In this document: piece by piece, positions 22,989-35,100 of the stretch
How the letters are laid out: the number at the start of each line of letters is the position of its first letter
Position numbering within the stretch: the stretch's first letter is position 1
Origin: Circinella umbellata
Lineage: Eukaryota; Mucoromycota; Mucoromycetes; Mucorales; Lichtheimiaceae
Direction of reading: 5' to 3'
NCBI GenBank assembly: GCA_025093555.1
Contig: JAIWNF010000001.1
Location: forward strand, 186,001-250,000
DNA length: 64,000 nt
Program-made: the position numbers and the translations under genes
Notes under the pieces: generated by a model
Told to the model about the DNA's origin: nothing
What the model saw: the letters and a program-made list of their open reading frames with translations, nothing else
Databases searched by the model: none

Positions 22989-24383
22989 ATGAAACTTATA
23001 GGTTTAGTGAGGTGAAAAAAAAAAAGATAAAGATATATAAAAACTTTTATATGCTCATTAACCAAATATTGACCCGCAATCAATATAAATGAATTTAGTG
23101 GTGGCAAAGATAGCTGCTATAATATGATGGAATGTGTTAAACATGGTCATGAAATCGTGGCCTTGGCCAATCTTAAACCACCCACTTCTAGTAACAAAGG
23201 TAATAAAAACAAATCGATCTTTGTTAAAATGGAAATATCCAAGGGAAACTGAATTAGAGAAATATAATTAGACGAGTTGGATAGCTACATGTATCAAACA
23301 GTGGGTCATGACGCGATTCATTATTATGCTGAGTGTATGGACTTACCTTTATATCGTCGAGAGATTCACGGTACACCTATTCATCAAGAATATGAATATG
23401 TCGCTACTGAAAAGGATGAAACAGAAGATCTTTATACATTATTACAAGATATCTTGGTATCTAAGTTACTTTAATTTTATTGATATATATATGTATCCAT
23501 GATAACAAAAATATATGTCTAACATATAAATGATGGGTGATAATATACTCTATTACTTATTTATTAGAAAGATCATCCAGATGTTCAAGGGGTATCTGTT
23601 GGTGCTATTTTGTCAAATTATCAACGTGTAAGAGTAGAACATGTGTAAAGTATCTTTTATTATTATTATATGAGCAATATATGTATATACATATACTCAC
23701 CGTTAGGATCACTAAAAATTATATATATATATAATATCGTTTTCTTTTTTAGTTGTGATCGTTTAGGATTAAAGTCACTCGCTTATCTTTGGGAACGAGA
23801 TCAGAAGGAATTATTATCTGAAATGGCTGATAAGGGAGTACAAGCCATATTGGTAAAAGTGGCTGCTATGGGTTTAAAAGCATCACATTTAGGAAAAACC
23901 ATTGCTGAAATGTATCCTTATCTTTGTGAACTCGTAAGTATAGTAAACAATTTTACTCTACTCCCTCTTACCCACACCATTTAGTACTAAAAATGGTGGG
24001 AAATGGATAAATGAATTGAACTCTTCATTATTATTATTTTTATATATTTTTGTTTGTCTAATATAAATTGTGTCCTTTATTATAGAATGAAAAATATGAA
24101 TCACATATATGTGGCGAAGGAGGTGAATATGAAACATTTACATTGGACTGTCCTCTTTTCAAGAAGCGAATAGTAGCGTAAGGATCGTTATTTTACTTTC
24201 TATACATATACGCGTATAAGAGAGGGAGATAGTTAAGGAAGTTGTCTAAAAACTAACTTTCTTATTTGTTTATGACTTTTTTTAAGTGAGGAAACTGAAA
24301 CTGTTGTGCATTCGGATGATGCATTTGCACCTGTTGCATATTTGAAATTTAAACGTTGTACAATAATCGATAAGGCACAATGA
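22989..24383 (+). CDS. DPH6: Diphthine-ammonia ligase (DPH6), short form
   Basis: Exons 22989-23011, 23099-23199, 23272-23456, 23568-23644, 23753-23933, 24086-24177 and 24287-24383 give 251 residues. The first exon is only 23 bp (MKLIGLV) and completes the ATP-pyrophosphatase P-loop SGGKDSCYN with exon 2. Other family marks are [40 protein letters not shown] and [18 protein letters not shown]6 performs the last step of diphthamide synthesis on elongation factor 2, amidating diphthine with ATP and ammonium. Yeast Dph6 is about 685 residues because it carries C-terminal RidA-like domains; this protein stops after the ATP-PPase domain like the human enzyme. The next frame downstream shows no RidA sequence before the SAC1 gene. 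Confidence 0.92.
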
Positions 24384-24594
24384 TTTTAAATAACCATTCA
24401 CATTTCCTTCCCCTTCGCTTTTTTTCCCTGGGGATATGTACGTGTAGTATATAGTATAGTATAGCAATTGTATATGTATATGTATTTACAAAAAGAGAGA
24501 AAGAGAGAGAGATATTTGAATATATATAAAAATGTAACATGTATGTGTATACGTCTGTATATATGTGAATGAACATTGAAAAAAAGTTGTGCTT

Positions 24595-27500
24595 CTATGT
24601 AGTTTTTTTCAATGTAGGTAATTCATATCCTTGCTCTACTTCATCTAAAATGGCTGTATTACTACGTTGGGGTGGACCATTCATTAGCCATGGCATACCA
24701 TTTTCCTTGGATGTTGACGGTATTGCAGCATTGGCAACTTGTGTCGTCGTCGTCGTAACACCACCACCAACAGGGACAATTGGACCTGTCGTAGCAGTCG
24801 ACCGAACTCGTTCGTTAGGAAATAAAATAGGACGAAGTTTTGGCCAATCGACGAATTCAGTTCCATGTTGTTGAATATACCTCCAACAAGTAACAGATAA
24901 AGCAAAACAAAATGAAAGTAAAAGTACATAGACAGTTGATGATTCAACACCAAATCGTTCAGGGGAAAATAATACCATGATAAATAAACCCAAGGATGAA
25001 AAGAAACCAATAGGAATCGCATAAGTAGTCCATGGCTTCTTTTTTAAGAATGGACTGTTGTATAAACTGCTGGATTCAACAGTATACATGCCAAGGAATA
25101 AATCAATGCCATCTTGTCTTGATCCATCCATATAGTTATTCTTGACATAACGAATAAGTGAATTGGATAAATCATTCAATGCACCAGTATATGTTCGTTT
25201 ACCCGTACTATATAGGTATATATTTAGTTGTTTCCCTCTCTTTATTTTCTCTCCTTTTCAACATATTAGAATTAAATATTACCGTGTATAATCCGTTTTA
25301 AGAGCTCCTGTTCCTGAATATGCTAAACTTAAAACATCTGCATTATCCGCCCAAGCTAATACAAAAATGGCAAAAAAAAGTTATTTAATTTTTAACACAT
25401 ATCAATCATAATAACAATAATCAAACCTAAATTATTGATTCATACTTAGAAGTATATATATATATAATTGAAAAGAAAAAAGATACTACTTACTATTATT
25501 AAAAATAGTCATGAATTGAGTATCATTTTCAATCATTTGAGTTGATGGCAAAATACCCATATCATGTAATTGTCTATTTAATATCCATCTACCCAAAGAA
25601 CTTTGAACAACGTTGGTACGATCCAAACAATCCATACAATTCGTTCTCACTACCGATGTTTGTATACTACGCTTCTTATTTATGGTTGCATTAGGGTCAA
25701 TACAGCAATATCCTTGTTTAGTTAGTAAAGGTTCTAATTCATCAATTAATAATTGAACTCGATCCCAACGCATTTTACGGCATTCGTGATGAAAATCAAA
25801 ATGAACATAGGTTAACTGAGGGTTGGCTAATGCATCTACGATACGGGCATAAACTTGACCGACAGGATATTCATAACCTTTTTTGTTTACCAAGTTGACA
25901 AGAATTTGTGAGCCGTAAATTCTAGTTTGTTCGTTGAAATGAGTACGTGATGTGTCCAGCACCTATAAGTATCCGAGGTTTTTTTTTTACTTAGTCCAAA
26001 TCATTAAATATGTGTATGTAACTTTTTTTTTGCTCTTATCCTCCATGCCATTTTCTTTCTTTTTTTTGCCTTCTCTTACATGATGATCACTCAAATCCCC
26101 TTCAATCCAAAGTTGAGGTGTGTAACGAGTATTAGTAATTTGTCCCCAAATACCAGGAACAGATCCCCTTGTTTGTACAAATGATAATTGAATAGGTTTT
26201 TTTGTTTCTCCAGTTTCAATAGTAGAATCCCGTTCATAGAATATTAATTGTTCAGTTTCAACAAAATTACTTGCATGGCCATTATCATCAAGACCGCGGG
26301 AAAAGTAGCGTGTTCCTGCACGTTCTCTACTCCTACGACTAATCAAGCCAAAGACAACAGAATGATTATTGATAACAGCAGGTGTGATATTGACAACTAT
26401 AATAAATAGTAACAACAATACAATACAGTGTAGTAAGTTAATATACATATATATATGTGTGTGTGACATGTTCTTCAAAAAATACTTACATCCTTGAATT
26501 ACTGGTAAAATGAAAGGGCTCAACTAAACAATAATAAATATATTGTTTTAGTAAGCTAAATTAAAATATCATTTTAAATCAAAAGGAAAAAATATTTACT
26601 TACATCTTGTTCCCCGCTTTCTGTTATCATAATCATTTTATCCGCAAGATATCGATTCCAAAAGAACCTTGAGTCGGCCTAATTATTAGCCATGAATATT
26701 TTTTAGTATATTTTTATATTGTTTCCTCGTCTCATCTCGTCTCCCAATTTGTATAATCAAAACTTTAACAAAATATACCATTTTCCACATAGGTTCTTCT
26801 TTTTTTATAAAGTTACTACCATCAGTATTATTATTATTTGACTGATGTTGACGTTGAATAGATCTTGTCAAATCATATGTATATGAATAATAAAATGTAT
26901 TTTGTCGTAAATGATCTTGTAATAAATGAACGTAAGTTTGTTCTTCATCAATTTGTTGCTCAGATAATCGAGAAAGATTATGTGGTAAAGGTAAAATTTG
27001 AAATGTTGTTGCTCGTAAAATATCATCTTTCCCATTTAAACTACCCACACGTTCAAAACCAGTAATAACAATCATATATTCGCCTGCATGAAGCTGTATA
27101 AATCCAACAATACCATAAACAACTACTTCTTGTAATACTTGAACATTGGGGGTGAGCGGAGCTATATATAAACATATAAATGCAAAACGCATACACACAT
27201 TAATAAGTTATATCCATGTACCTGTAGGTTACCCTTATGAATATAAACCAAAAAAAAAAAGAATATACAAAGATAGGGTGTAGGGGAAAAGGATATATCC
27301 ATTTTGTTTTTTACCGTTCAATTCCAAACGACCTGTGTCACGATGAATGGTTAAAGATTCGACCAACGTATTTCCAGTAGCTGTACCATTACCCTTTGCT
27401 GGTTCATATAGGGGCGTAAAGATGTAAGCCTCTCGAGTAACATTACTAATATATTATATATCATCAAAAATAACAAGTTATTCTTTTTTGATTTTTTAAT

Positions 27501-27599
27501 TCTAGGAATTGAATTATGAAAATGGAAGGTACGCGTGTATTCTTCTTTTCTAAGTATAAAGTTTTATTAAACTTACAGTCGAAGTTGGTCCAAAATCAT
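24595..27599 (-). CDS. SAC1: SAC1-type phosphoinositide phosphatase
   Basis: Nine exons (minus strand): 27599-27577, 27445-27315, 27161-26779, 26678-26604, 26523-26490, 26396-26080, 25962-25494, 25355-25283 and 25207-24595, giving 705 residues. The SAC domain is complete: [72 protein letters not shown] and the catalytic CX5R loop [10 protein letters not shown] (Cys about residue 430), then [12 protein letters not shown] and [10 protein letters not shown]. Two membrane segments follow, as in ER/Golgi Sac1, which dephosphorylates PI4P. A tail of about 75 residues, unlike the short human one, carries Thr/Gly tracts and ends KKTT, which fits a dilysine (KKXX) ER-retrieval signal. The start exon is only 23 bp. 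Confidence 0.94.
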
Positions 27600-27894
27600 A
27601 TAAAAGAAAAAAAACCACCAAGTTAAGAAGAGAATAAAGGAGGAAAGAGGTAATAAAAGAAAAAAAGTTATCGAAATGAAGAATGAATAAAATAAAAAAG
27701 GTTTAGCAAGCTAGTAGTAGGACGGAACGGGACGCATTTAAGGGCCATTGGATGTGAATTTAAATCAATCATTCTCATTGGTTGATTGGTTTTCCTTTAC
27801 ATTTTTATATACCTTATAAGTTATAAACATAGAAAAAAAAAAGAACTATGGTATGCAAGAAAACTTATTTTATTTACTATTATTACTATTATGA

Positions 27895-28437
27895 TTATTC
27901 TTCTTCCAATTCAATTTCTTCAACTTGAAATGAATGAGTCATTCCTGATTCATCAGCAACTCCACTCACAAGTTGATATGGTTCGGGTGTACTACTACGT
28001 CTCTCCTCTTCTTGTTGTCCTCCCTTATTATCATCATCCAAATGTACCTGGTCAGTTGTATGTTCGGCTTTTTCTCGGTCTTGATCCGTTCTCCTTTCTT
28101 CCATTAATATACGTCGTTCCAAAAATTCTCGGATAGCAGTAAAATAGCCAGGCTGTACACAAGTATCATTATGCATACCTTCCGGTAATTCGTGCCAATC
28201 TTTTGTACCTTGAGTGTTACACAATTCATGTAATTTAGACATGTGAGCTGGTGGGATTAATTCATCACGTCCACCCGAAAGGAATAAAACAGGCGTTTTG
28301 GCAACACGTTGGATATTAACATCGGATGGCCATTGTTGATGACATAAAAAGGTAAAATATTTTAATACAGGCATAACATGTGGAATCAACTTTGGCTATT
28401 ATAATATAAAGAAAAAGATGAGATACGTTTATTATTT

Positions 28438-28495
<58 letters not shown>

Positions 28496-29696
28496 CATAT
28501 GATCTTAACAACTAAAATTAACTCTCTTACCAAACTTAAAAATGTGTTTTCAATAATAAGACCAGAAAATGCATCTTCATTGTGAGATACAATATCAATA
28601 GCAACAGCACCACCAATAGATTGACCATAGGCTACAAGTCGGGTATTTTTGAGAATTGGATGTGAATGAACATATTCTAATAATGTCTATAATAAATAAT
28701 TGAATATAAGACACTTTTTGTTGAAATACACACAGGCACAAGCACAGACACGGACAGCCCCACACCCCCTTTATAATTACTAAAAAAAGAAATACAATTA
28801 AAAAACTAACCTGAGAATCTATACGCATGCCTTTTTCATTTGGTTTTCCTTCACTTAATCCATATCTAATAGAATACAAAATATATAAGATGTTAACAAA
28901 AAAAACACGGAAAAAAAGTCGGCGCATAAAAAAGAGGGTCCCTGGGGTCCTCTCCTCGTGTTCTATTACCCTCTATAGGACAACATCACTACGTTGCACT
29001 TTAATTTTTGATGATATACTCTTGCAATAGGAAGTCGATGACCCTAATTATTGTTATCAACAATTTTTTTTAATGTGAATAAATCATATCTTTCTTTTTT
29101 CATATAATATATATACTATTCTTCCCTCACTACCACCACCACTCCCAATGTAATTCCATATATTATTTACCATATTGCCTGCATTAGCCTATATAATTAA
29201 AATAATTAGAATAATAGTAACTATTAGTAATGAATAACCAATAATAAAATATTACATAATATATATGTATATAATACTTACATGGAAATAAAGAATAGTT
29301 GGTGCTGCTCGTGCTTCTTGTTCATTTTCTAAAACCATAGTATATGTATGTAATTTAATATTATCTTTCGTTGTTAATGTGGTTTCTGTAAATTCCATTC
29401 CAAATTCTGAAGGTTTTGAAACCTATTATAATAAAAAAGAAGAACAATATAATTTGTTATTAACATTCTTTTTTCCTCTTTTTCATTCCTTCAAAAAAAG
29501 TCTTTTATCACTCTTATAGATACTTTAAATGATAACATACAACAGTTCGTGATCCTTCGGGAAAAGCACTTGGATAGATGATTTCACATTGATATACATA
29601 TAATAAAGCTGCTCCAGCTAGACCTGCAAGTCCAGTAAATGAGAGGATGTATGACACCCAGCTAGGAACATTGAGTCGAAGACCTGAATCACTCAT
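27895..29696 (-). CDS. Alpha/beta hydrolase, BEM46/ABHD13 family
   Basis: Seven exons (minus strand): 29696-29541, 29422-29282, 29188-29171 (an 18-bp microexon), 29043-28970, 28865-28811, 28686-28531 and 28395-27895, giving 366 residues. An N-terminal membrane anchor (ILSFTGLAGLAGAALLYVY) is followed by the hydrolase domain: the HANAGNMGHR oxyanion motif, SYRGYGLSEGKP, nucleophile elbow GQSIGG (Ser about 171), SGGRDELIP (Asp about 244) and EGMHNDT (His about 275). The catalytic triad is complete. In fission yeast and Neurospora Bem46 proteins sit at the ER/plasma membrane edge and affect polarity or hyphal germination; the substrate is unknown. The acidic C-terminal tail (about 70 residues, ending EEIELEEE) is extra. 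The microexon encodes ANAGNM, the core of the oxyanion motif. Confidence 0.92.
28441..28493. repeat. (AC)n microsatellite
   Basis: About 26 AC units in a row inside the last intron of the BEM46-family gene. It is the longest pure dinucleotide repeat in the window. Confidence 0.97.
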
Positions 29697-31537
29697 TCAA
29701 AATACAAAAGAAAGAAAGTAAAAGAAAAAAAAACAAACAAATAAGAAAGTGTGGGGACAGTTAAGAAAGAAAAAAATATAGGAACTAAACTTAGCGGATC
29801 TTCTGAAAGATATGCATAAAATTTTCCAAGTCAGAAGTTTGCCTAAGGTTTCACCCGCCAAAAAAAAAAGGCACTACTGCCAAAGAGTTGTTTGGTGATA
29901 CCTAGCCCCCCCCCTTAACTACATCATTCCGATTTCTTCTCTTTTTAATTATAATGGATTCAATCAAAGAAGAGGGTACAGAAAACCCAATTATAATTTT
30001 TTTTTACATAGCTCATTATCACTACTGACAACCATAGTAGATATGTTATTATAGAAAATAATTGACTGCTCAATGTAATTTTTTATTGGGATAATTATTT
30101 CATTATGGGACTGGTTTACGTACTGGCTACACCCCCTTATTTTTTTTAATTACTTGTATGTAATAAATCATAGGCTGTGTTACCGTTGTAATACTTTAAA
30201 GCCACATTTTATTACGTAGAGACAGTACATTACTATCAAAAATAAAATATGAAAGCTGGGAACATAGCTAACTGTACACACCAGCTTTAAAAAGAAAAAA
30301 GCTAAATTGTCGTTCTCTTGCTTCCATATAAATGTTCCCCTATGTACAAACTTTCGATTCATTGCTTTTTTTTATATGAAAAAAAAAGAGGAGGAGAGTC
30401 TACTATGTCTATCTTGATTTAATTCCCTTCTATCTTTCGAGTGCGTTTTTTATATGTTTTTCATATTATTATTGTTAGTAGTTTCCGACGATGATAAATA
30501 AGATTGAAACTCTTTATTGCTTATTATTTACTTTCCAGATCGTTATTATTATTATAGCAAATTTATTATGTTGTGCTAATACATAATTACCCAATGGCCA
30601 GCCCTTATTTTATTGCATCTATTATATATATAGCAGGTTATACAACGAATAATACGAAGAACATATTCAATTTATAAATTTTTATTCAAATGTTTCAAAT
30701 ATCAATTACGTACGTACTGTAACGATATTTATAATTTGACTACCAGTTTTGAATTCGAAACTATAGCACTTTATTTTGGATTTTCAAGTAATTTCATACA
30801 ACATTATTCAATCAAAAAATTTTGTATCTAAAGCAACAATAACTAACAAAAAGCGAACGCAATTATATATTCCTCTTTGGTGCACCAATCTCTTAGCAGG
30901 CGCATGTATATTAATCTCATTAATAATGTCTTAATATGGATAAGAATAGGGGTCGTCTTTGAAAGTCTTAATAAAGACTACTAATTTAAACTTTCATGCC
31001 TGTCGTAAATTGGATGCCGGTGCATATGCGTAACACTAACGTACGGGATTAAAATCACTGATAGTCTAGAAAAATATATTTTCTCGAAAAATCTCTAAAA
31101 ATCTCTTATCTAAATATTTTCCTAAAACGTTTACTTTCTAAACTAAATGGTTTATCATGTCTATTTATTTTGTTCCTGTCACATAAAGAAAGCATCACGG
31201 GTTGGTAAAATGTATACTTATAAAAACTCTGATAATCTTTGGAATGTCTAATGCTGCTGGGTTACAAATAAGTCCGCGTTTTCGTGTTTGCAATTTTCGA
31301 TGACGATTCCAAAAATACCACGTACAGACTTTTCTGTCGCATTTGTAAGGGTATTTCTTCAAAACAAAACACGAAAAAGATAACTAACCTAATAAATGCT
31401 TAGCAAACAAAACAAAAAAAAGTAGACAATGGGAACGTGGAAAAAGGAATCTACATATAAAACGATGGCGACTTGAATCATTGATGGAACACAATAAATA
31501 TGTAAACTACAAAGACTTCTACGCGTGTATTTTTTTT
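29697..31537. other. Gene-poor region left of the GGCGCGCC element
   Basis: The first 200-300 bp should hold the promoter of the BEM46-family gene. Beyond that the DNA is AT-rich with no ORF of coding character and no recognised motif. A C-run lies near 29906-29914. Confidence 0.5.
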
Positions 31538-32943
31538 AGGGAATGACTACGGGCGCGCCAAAAATTGATAGTCAGACGAGGGGCGCGCCAATTCTGAGCC
31601 GGCACTTTAGTAACATGGCGCGCCCTTCGTCTGTTTTACTTTGCTTGCTCTTGTTCAAGTTTGCTATATGAAACATATCTTATTTAAACTGAATTTTCTC
31701 TACTTTAAATAAAAGAATTACGAATAAAAATATGACAGTCCGGTTGAATCATCATCATTCTTCAGTTGAATACTTTACGATAATAAAAATATTAAGCCAT
31801 TTGGAAAACTATTATTAAAATATATATATTAATTTCTTTTTAATCTATTATATCCAATGGGTCAAATCAAATTAAGAATTAATTCATACGTATAAAGTAA
31901 AAAATCATATTCAATTTTTATTTTTACTTTCAAAGGCTTTAGTAATAACATATTGAAATATTTATGCAATGGAAATATTGTACAAATATTAATAATAGGT
32001 GTTGTACATATTAATATAAGCTTGCTATTATGGGATCCATGGACCAACAGAAATCTTTAACATAGGTTCATTACAAAAAACAATAACATTTGAAGACTAT
32101 GCCGCTATCTTTCATACAAAGTGTTCTTGTTCTTGACTCATTCAACAAGACTACACCAATATTTCATATGAGGATGCAATAGAATTCTTGTTTAAAAACC
32201 AAAATCTTGACTCTTGAGTTTACGATCAGCCACAAGACAAAAATTATGCCTTTAAGAGAGATTTCTAGAAGCTATTGTTATTCATATTAAATATTATTGC
32301 TTTGATTTTTTTTATCGTTTTGTATTATTATATTTATGTCATCTTTTTTCTTCGTTATACTACGTATGACCCAATTTCTTTCTTCTTCCCTATTTATATG
32401 GTACGCTCTTACTTGGTAATTTATATTATACAGATTATTCTTTTATCCTACATAATAAATGTTGATACGTGATCTTTTTTGAGCTGCTCCTATTAGCTCA
32501 CTCATTCTATATTATAATTCATATGTCCTTTTCTTGTAATTTCGTTTATTTATAGCACAAGCATTATATAGTACGTATTATAGTTCTATGCCTACAATTA
32601 GTGCCATTTTTGATCTATGTCATATTGCTTCGCTTCTTTGCTATTGGCTTCTTTGTATAGTTGCAGAAGTATACGTATTGCATTCTTTTATAACTTTTTG
32701 CTTCAGTGATTTTTGAGTATATTTTATGGCGTAGAAATAAAAATAAACTCTATGTTCAATTGGCACAATACGTTAAATATATTGGTAATAAGTATTGTTG
32801 AGATTGTGAATATTGTGAATAAGTGAAGAAAAAGAATAGATGAAGGGTAGACGAAGGGCGCGCCATGTTACTAAGATGTCTGTTCAAAATTGGCGCGCCC
32901 CTCATCTGACTGTAAATTTTTGGCGCGCCCGTAGTCCTTCCCT
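31538..32943. mobile_element. 1.4-kb non-autonomous DNA transposon with ~100-bp TIRs carrying GGCGCGCC sites
   Basis: The left arm starts AGGGAATGACTACGGGCGCG at 31538 and runs to about 31636. The right arm ends at 32943 and its reverse complement starts AGGGAAGGACTACGGGCGCG. The arms match imperfectly over about 100 bp, and each holds three GGCGCGCC octamers at matching spacing (left at about 31552, 31582 and 31617). The inner ends read CATGGCGCGCCCTTCGTCT in both. The 1.2 kb between is AT-rich with no ORF over about 65 codons, so it encodes no transposase. Flanks are poly-T on both sides, which hides any target-site duplication. Arm length fits Mutator-like elements, but other superfamilies are possible. 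Confidence 0.85.
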
Positions 32944-33041
32944 TTTTTTAAAGATAGCATATGATAGTTTAGCTTCTTTTTTTTGCTTGTTTACTGACTC
33001 TTTATTACTTCAGTGCCAGTAACAGAAACGATCGTGTCTCC

Positions 33042-33960
33042 ATGGAAACGAATCAGAACACGCAGTCAAGGCTTGTTCTTGCCGATATGGATCATACATT
33101 TGAATCAAATGCTACTTTCTTCAAAGCTTGTCGGAACAATGATTTAGATATTAGCTCATATAAAACAGACGAGCTCGTTGAATGGCCTCAAGCACCAATG
33201 GAGCATGATAATACTGTTTGTAGTGCCAGTGCTGACGATTATGATGGATTATTCTTATCATGATCCGGTTGCAGGTACTGGAAAGAGTGCCGCGCCTGTT
33301 AGCAAGAAACTATATATTAAAACTGTTGCGTAGGATGAACTATCAACAATTGATTTTGATAATATGGTAAAATTGTTGATGCATACATTCATGGCGCGCA
33401 TCAACCACTCTACGAACATAACCAAGCAAAATCACTTTTGGTAAAAGAAGACTATTATGTTTGTTCAAGTAAATATGCCATATGCTGTAGTAGATGTATA
33501 ATCTATAGGTTTTCTAACGAACGGATACGATGTAAATTTAGATTTTATAAAAATCACGATTCAAAATCAAAAAATGCAAAAGAAATGGCAGTGGAAACCA
33601 AAACTGCATTCTTTCATTATACAACTAATCATGATAGTGATGATGCTTTAGTTAGTATTGAAATATCAAAGTGCTACATGTAAAACTAGAAGGACAAAAA
33701 GAAGGTTAGCAACACAAATGGTAATAACGGAAAAGATAATAACAAAAAGACTGGTAGCAGGTATACAGCAAGTCTCTCTAAGTTAATGAGAAAAGGTAGT
33801 AAAAAGTGGAAGTATCAAAACAGTAATAGCAATATAAACAAAGTTCGTCTGCTAAGAAACGTGTTTCCTCTCAAAAAAAAAAACCGATAAGTCAAGTGAT
33901 AATGCTAAAAAAGCGGCCAGTGATTCGAGATCTAGAAGAAAAAAAGTAGCATAGTTAGAG
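33042..33960 (+). pseudogene. Decayed coding relic, probably transposon-derived
   Basis: Scattered reading frames on the plus strand look coding but are broken by stops and shifts: METNQNTQSRLVLADMDHTF (33042-33263), FDNMVKLLMHTFMARI shifting into HQPLYEHNQAKSLLVKEDYY (about 33353-33460), then RFYKNHDSKSKNAKEM (33530 on) and a Lys/Ser-rich tail (about 33845-33950). The order (acidic start, aromatic/Cys-containing middle, basic tail) recalls DNA-binding regions of mobile-element proteins, possibly FAR1/MULE type, but this is a guess. It starts about 100 bp from the right end of the GGCGCGCC element. Confidence 0.35.
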
Positions 33961-34986
33961 CTTAAAGTAGTAGTACAAATATTTGATCTGTTTAGTTTTG
34001 GGAGCTATATGATGTGGTAATAAAGATTTATAAATAAATATAATTATTTAGAAAAATATAACGGCATTTATTTGTCACATTGAATTGGTTTATTTCTATT
34101 TTATGTAATGAAAACAGTCATATAAATCTATGGAATATCTACAGAAAAAGTCTGAAAATCTATGGACTATCTACTGAAAAAGTCCTAAAATCTTTGAGAA
34201 ATCTACAGCTAATCTACGAAAAATCACTTCTTTTCTTCTTTGAAAATCTACGAAATTGTCAAAATTCTAGATTTTCTGAAGATTTAGACAATCAGTCTCA
34301 AAACATAGATTTTCAGTACCCTGGAAAACTGTAGTGGAAAGAGAGGAGCTTAATCTTTAATATTGCGCGAATTAAAGAACATCGGTCTAGCATTTCAGAT
34401 AGTAGCTTTCAATATGTGTAATAGTTATACTAACATTTTGTAATGGTTAAAAAAGGCGAAAGCTTTATTATTAAGATTCTGTTGGAGATACTCGTAATGC
34501 TCAGCTACTTTATATCACTCTTTCCATTACTTTATAGCTATTAAACTTTATGTAAGCTTAATAGAAAAATAAGAGTCGTGGGTTTTATTCCCCTATAATA
34601 ATATACCTTTTGTTAGCTTCTCCTTGGAAGATTTCATTTCAATTGTTAGTATTATTTTTTTTAATTTGAGGTCATTTCATAGAATTAGAATGACTCGATC
34701 AAACCTCATTTCAAGGTGTCACTGAAAAAAAAGTAGTTGAGTGTCAGCAAAACTATCGTGGCCCGTGCACCTTTTATAACTTTCATGGTTTTAGATTAGT
34801 TTAACAACTCACATTTCTTAATTGAAATGAAAAGTATAGAAAGCTTTTAATTTTTTTTTCAAGATTTCATAATGAATAATAAATATATGTCGTTATTATA
34901 TAAAATTTAATTCCAAACCTACATTAGTTTTATTATAAAAATGTGAGTATAGTATGGAAATGTAATAAAATAGCTGGCTATAGCGG
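33961..34986. other. Intergenic with degenerate GAAAATCTAC-type repeats
   Basis: Between about 34130 and 34325 the words GAAAATCTA, AAATCTAC and their reverse AGATTTTC recur many times, giving short direct and inverted repeats. The rest is AT-rich and empty. The last 100 bp lie just upstream of the Gly/Arg/Asp-repeat gene and are pyrimidine-rich. Confidence 0.55.
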
Positions 34987-35100
34987 GTGTGTGCGGGATT
35001 CAAAGGAAAGGTACTGGAACTACAAATAAATTTATTTCCATGGTGGCCCACGCTTTTTTTTTCTTTCCCTTACCACTCTCTCTATTTTTTTTTTCTAAGT

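Noticed and set aside
34987..35100. Upstream start (MCAGFKGK..) for the RGD-repeat gene
   Set aside because: The added residues come from a poly-pyrimidine stretch (FFFSFPYH, FFFLS) typical of a leader or splice acceptor, not of a signal peptide with a cleavage site.
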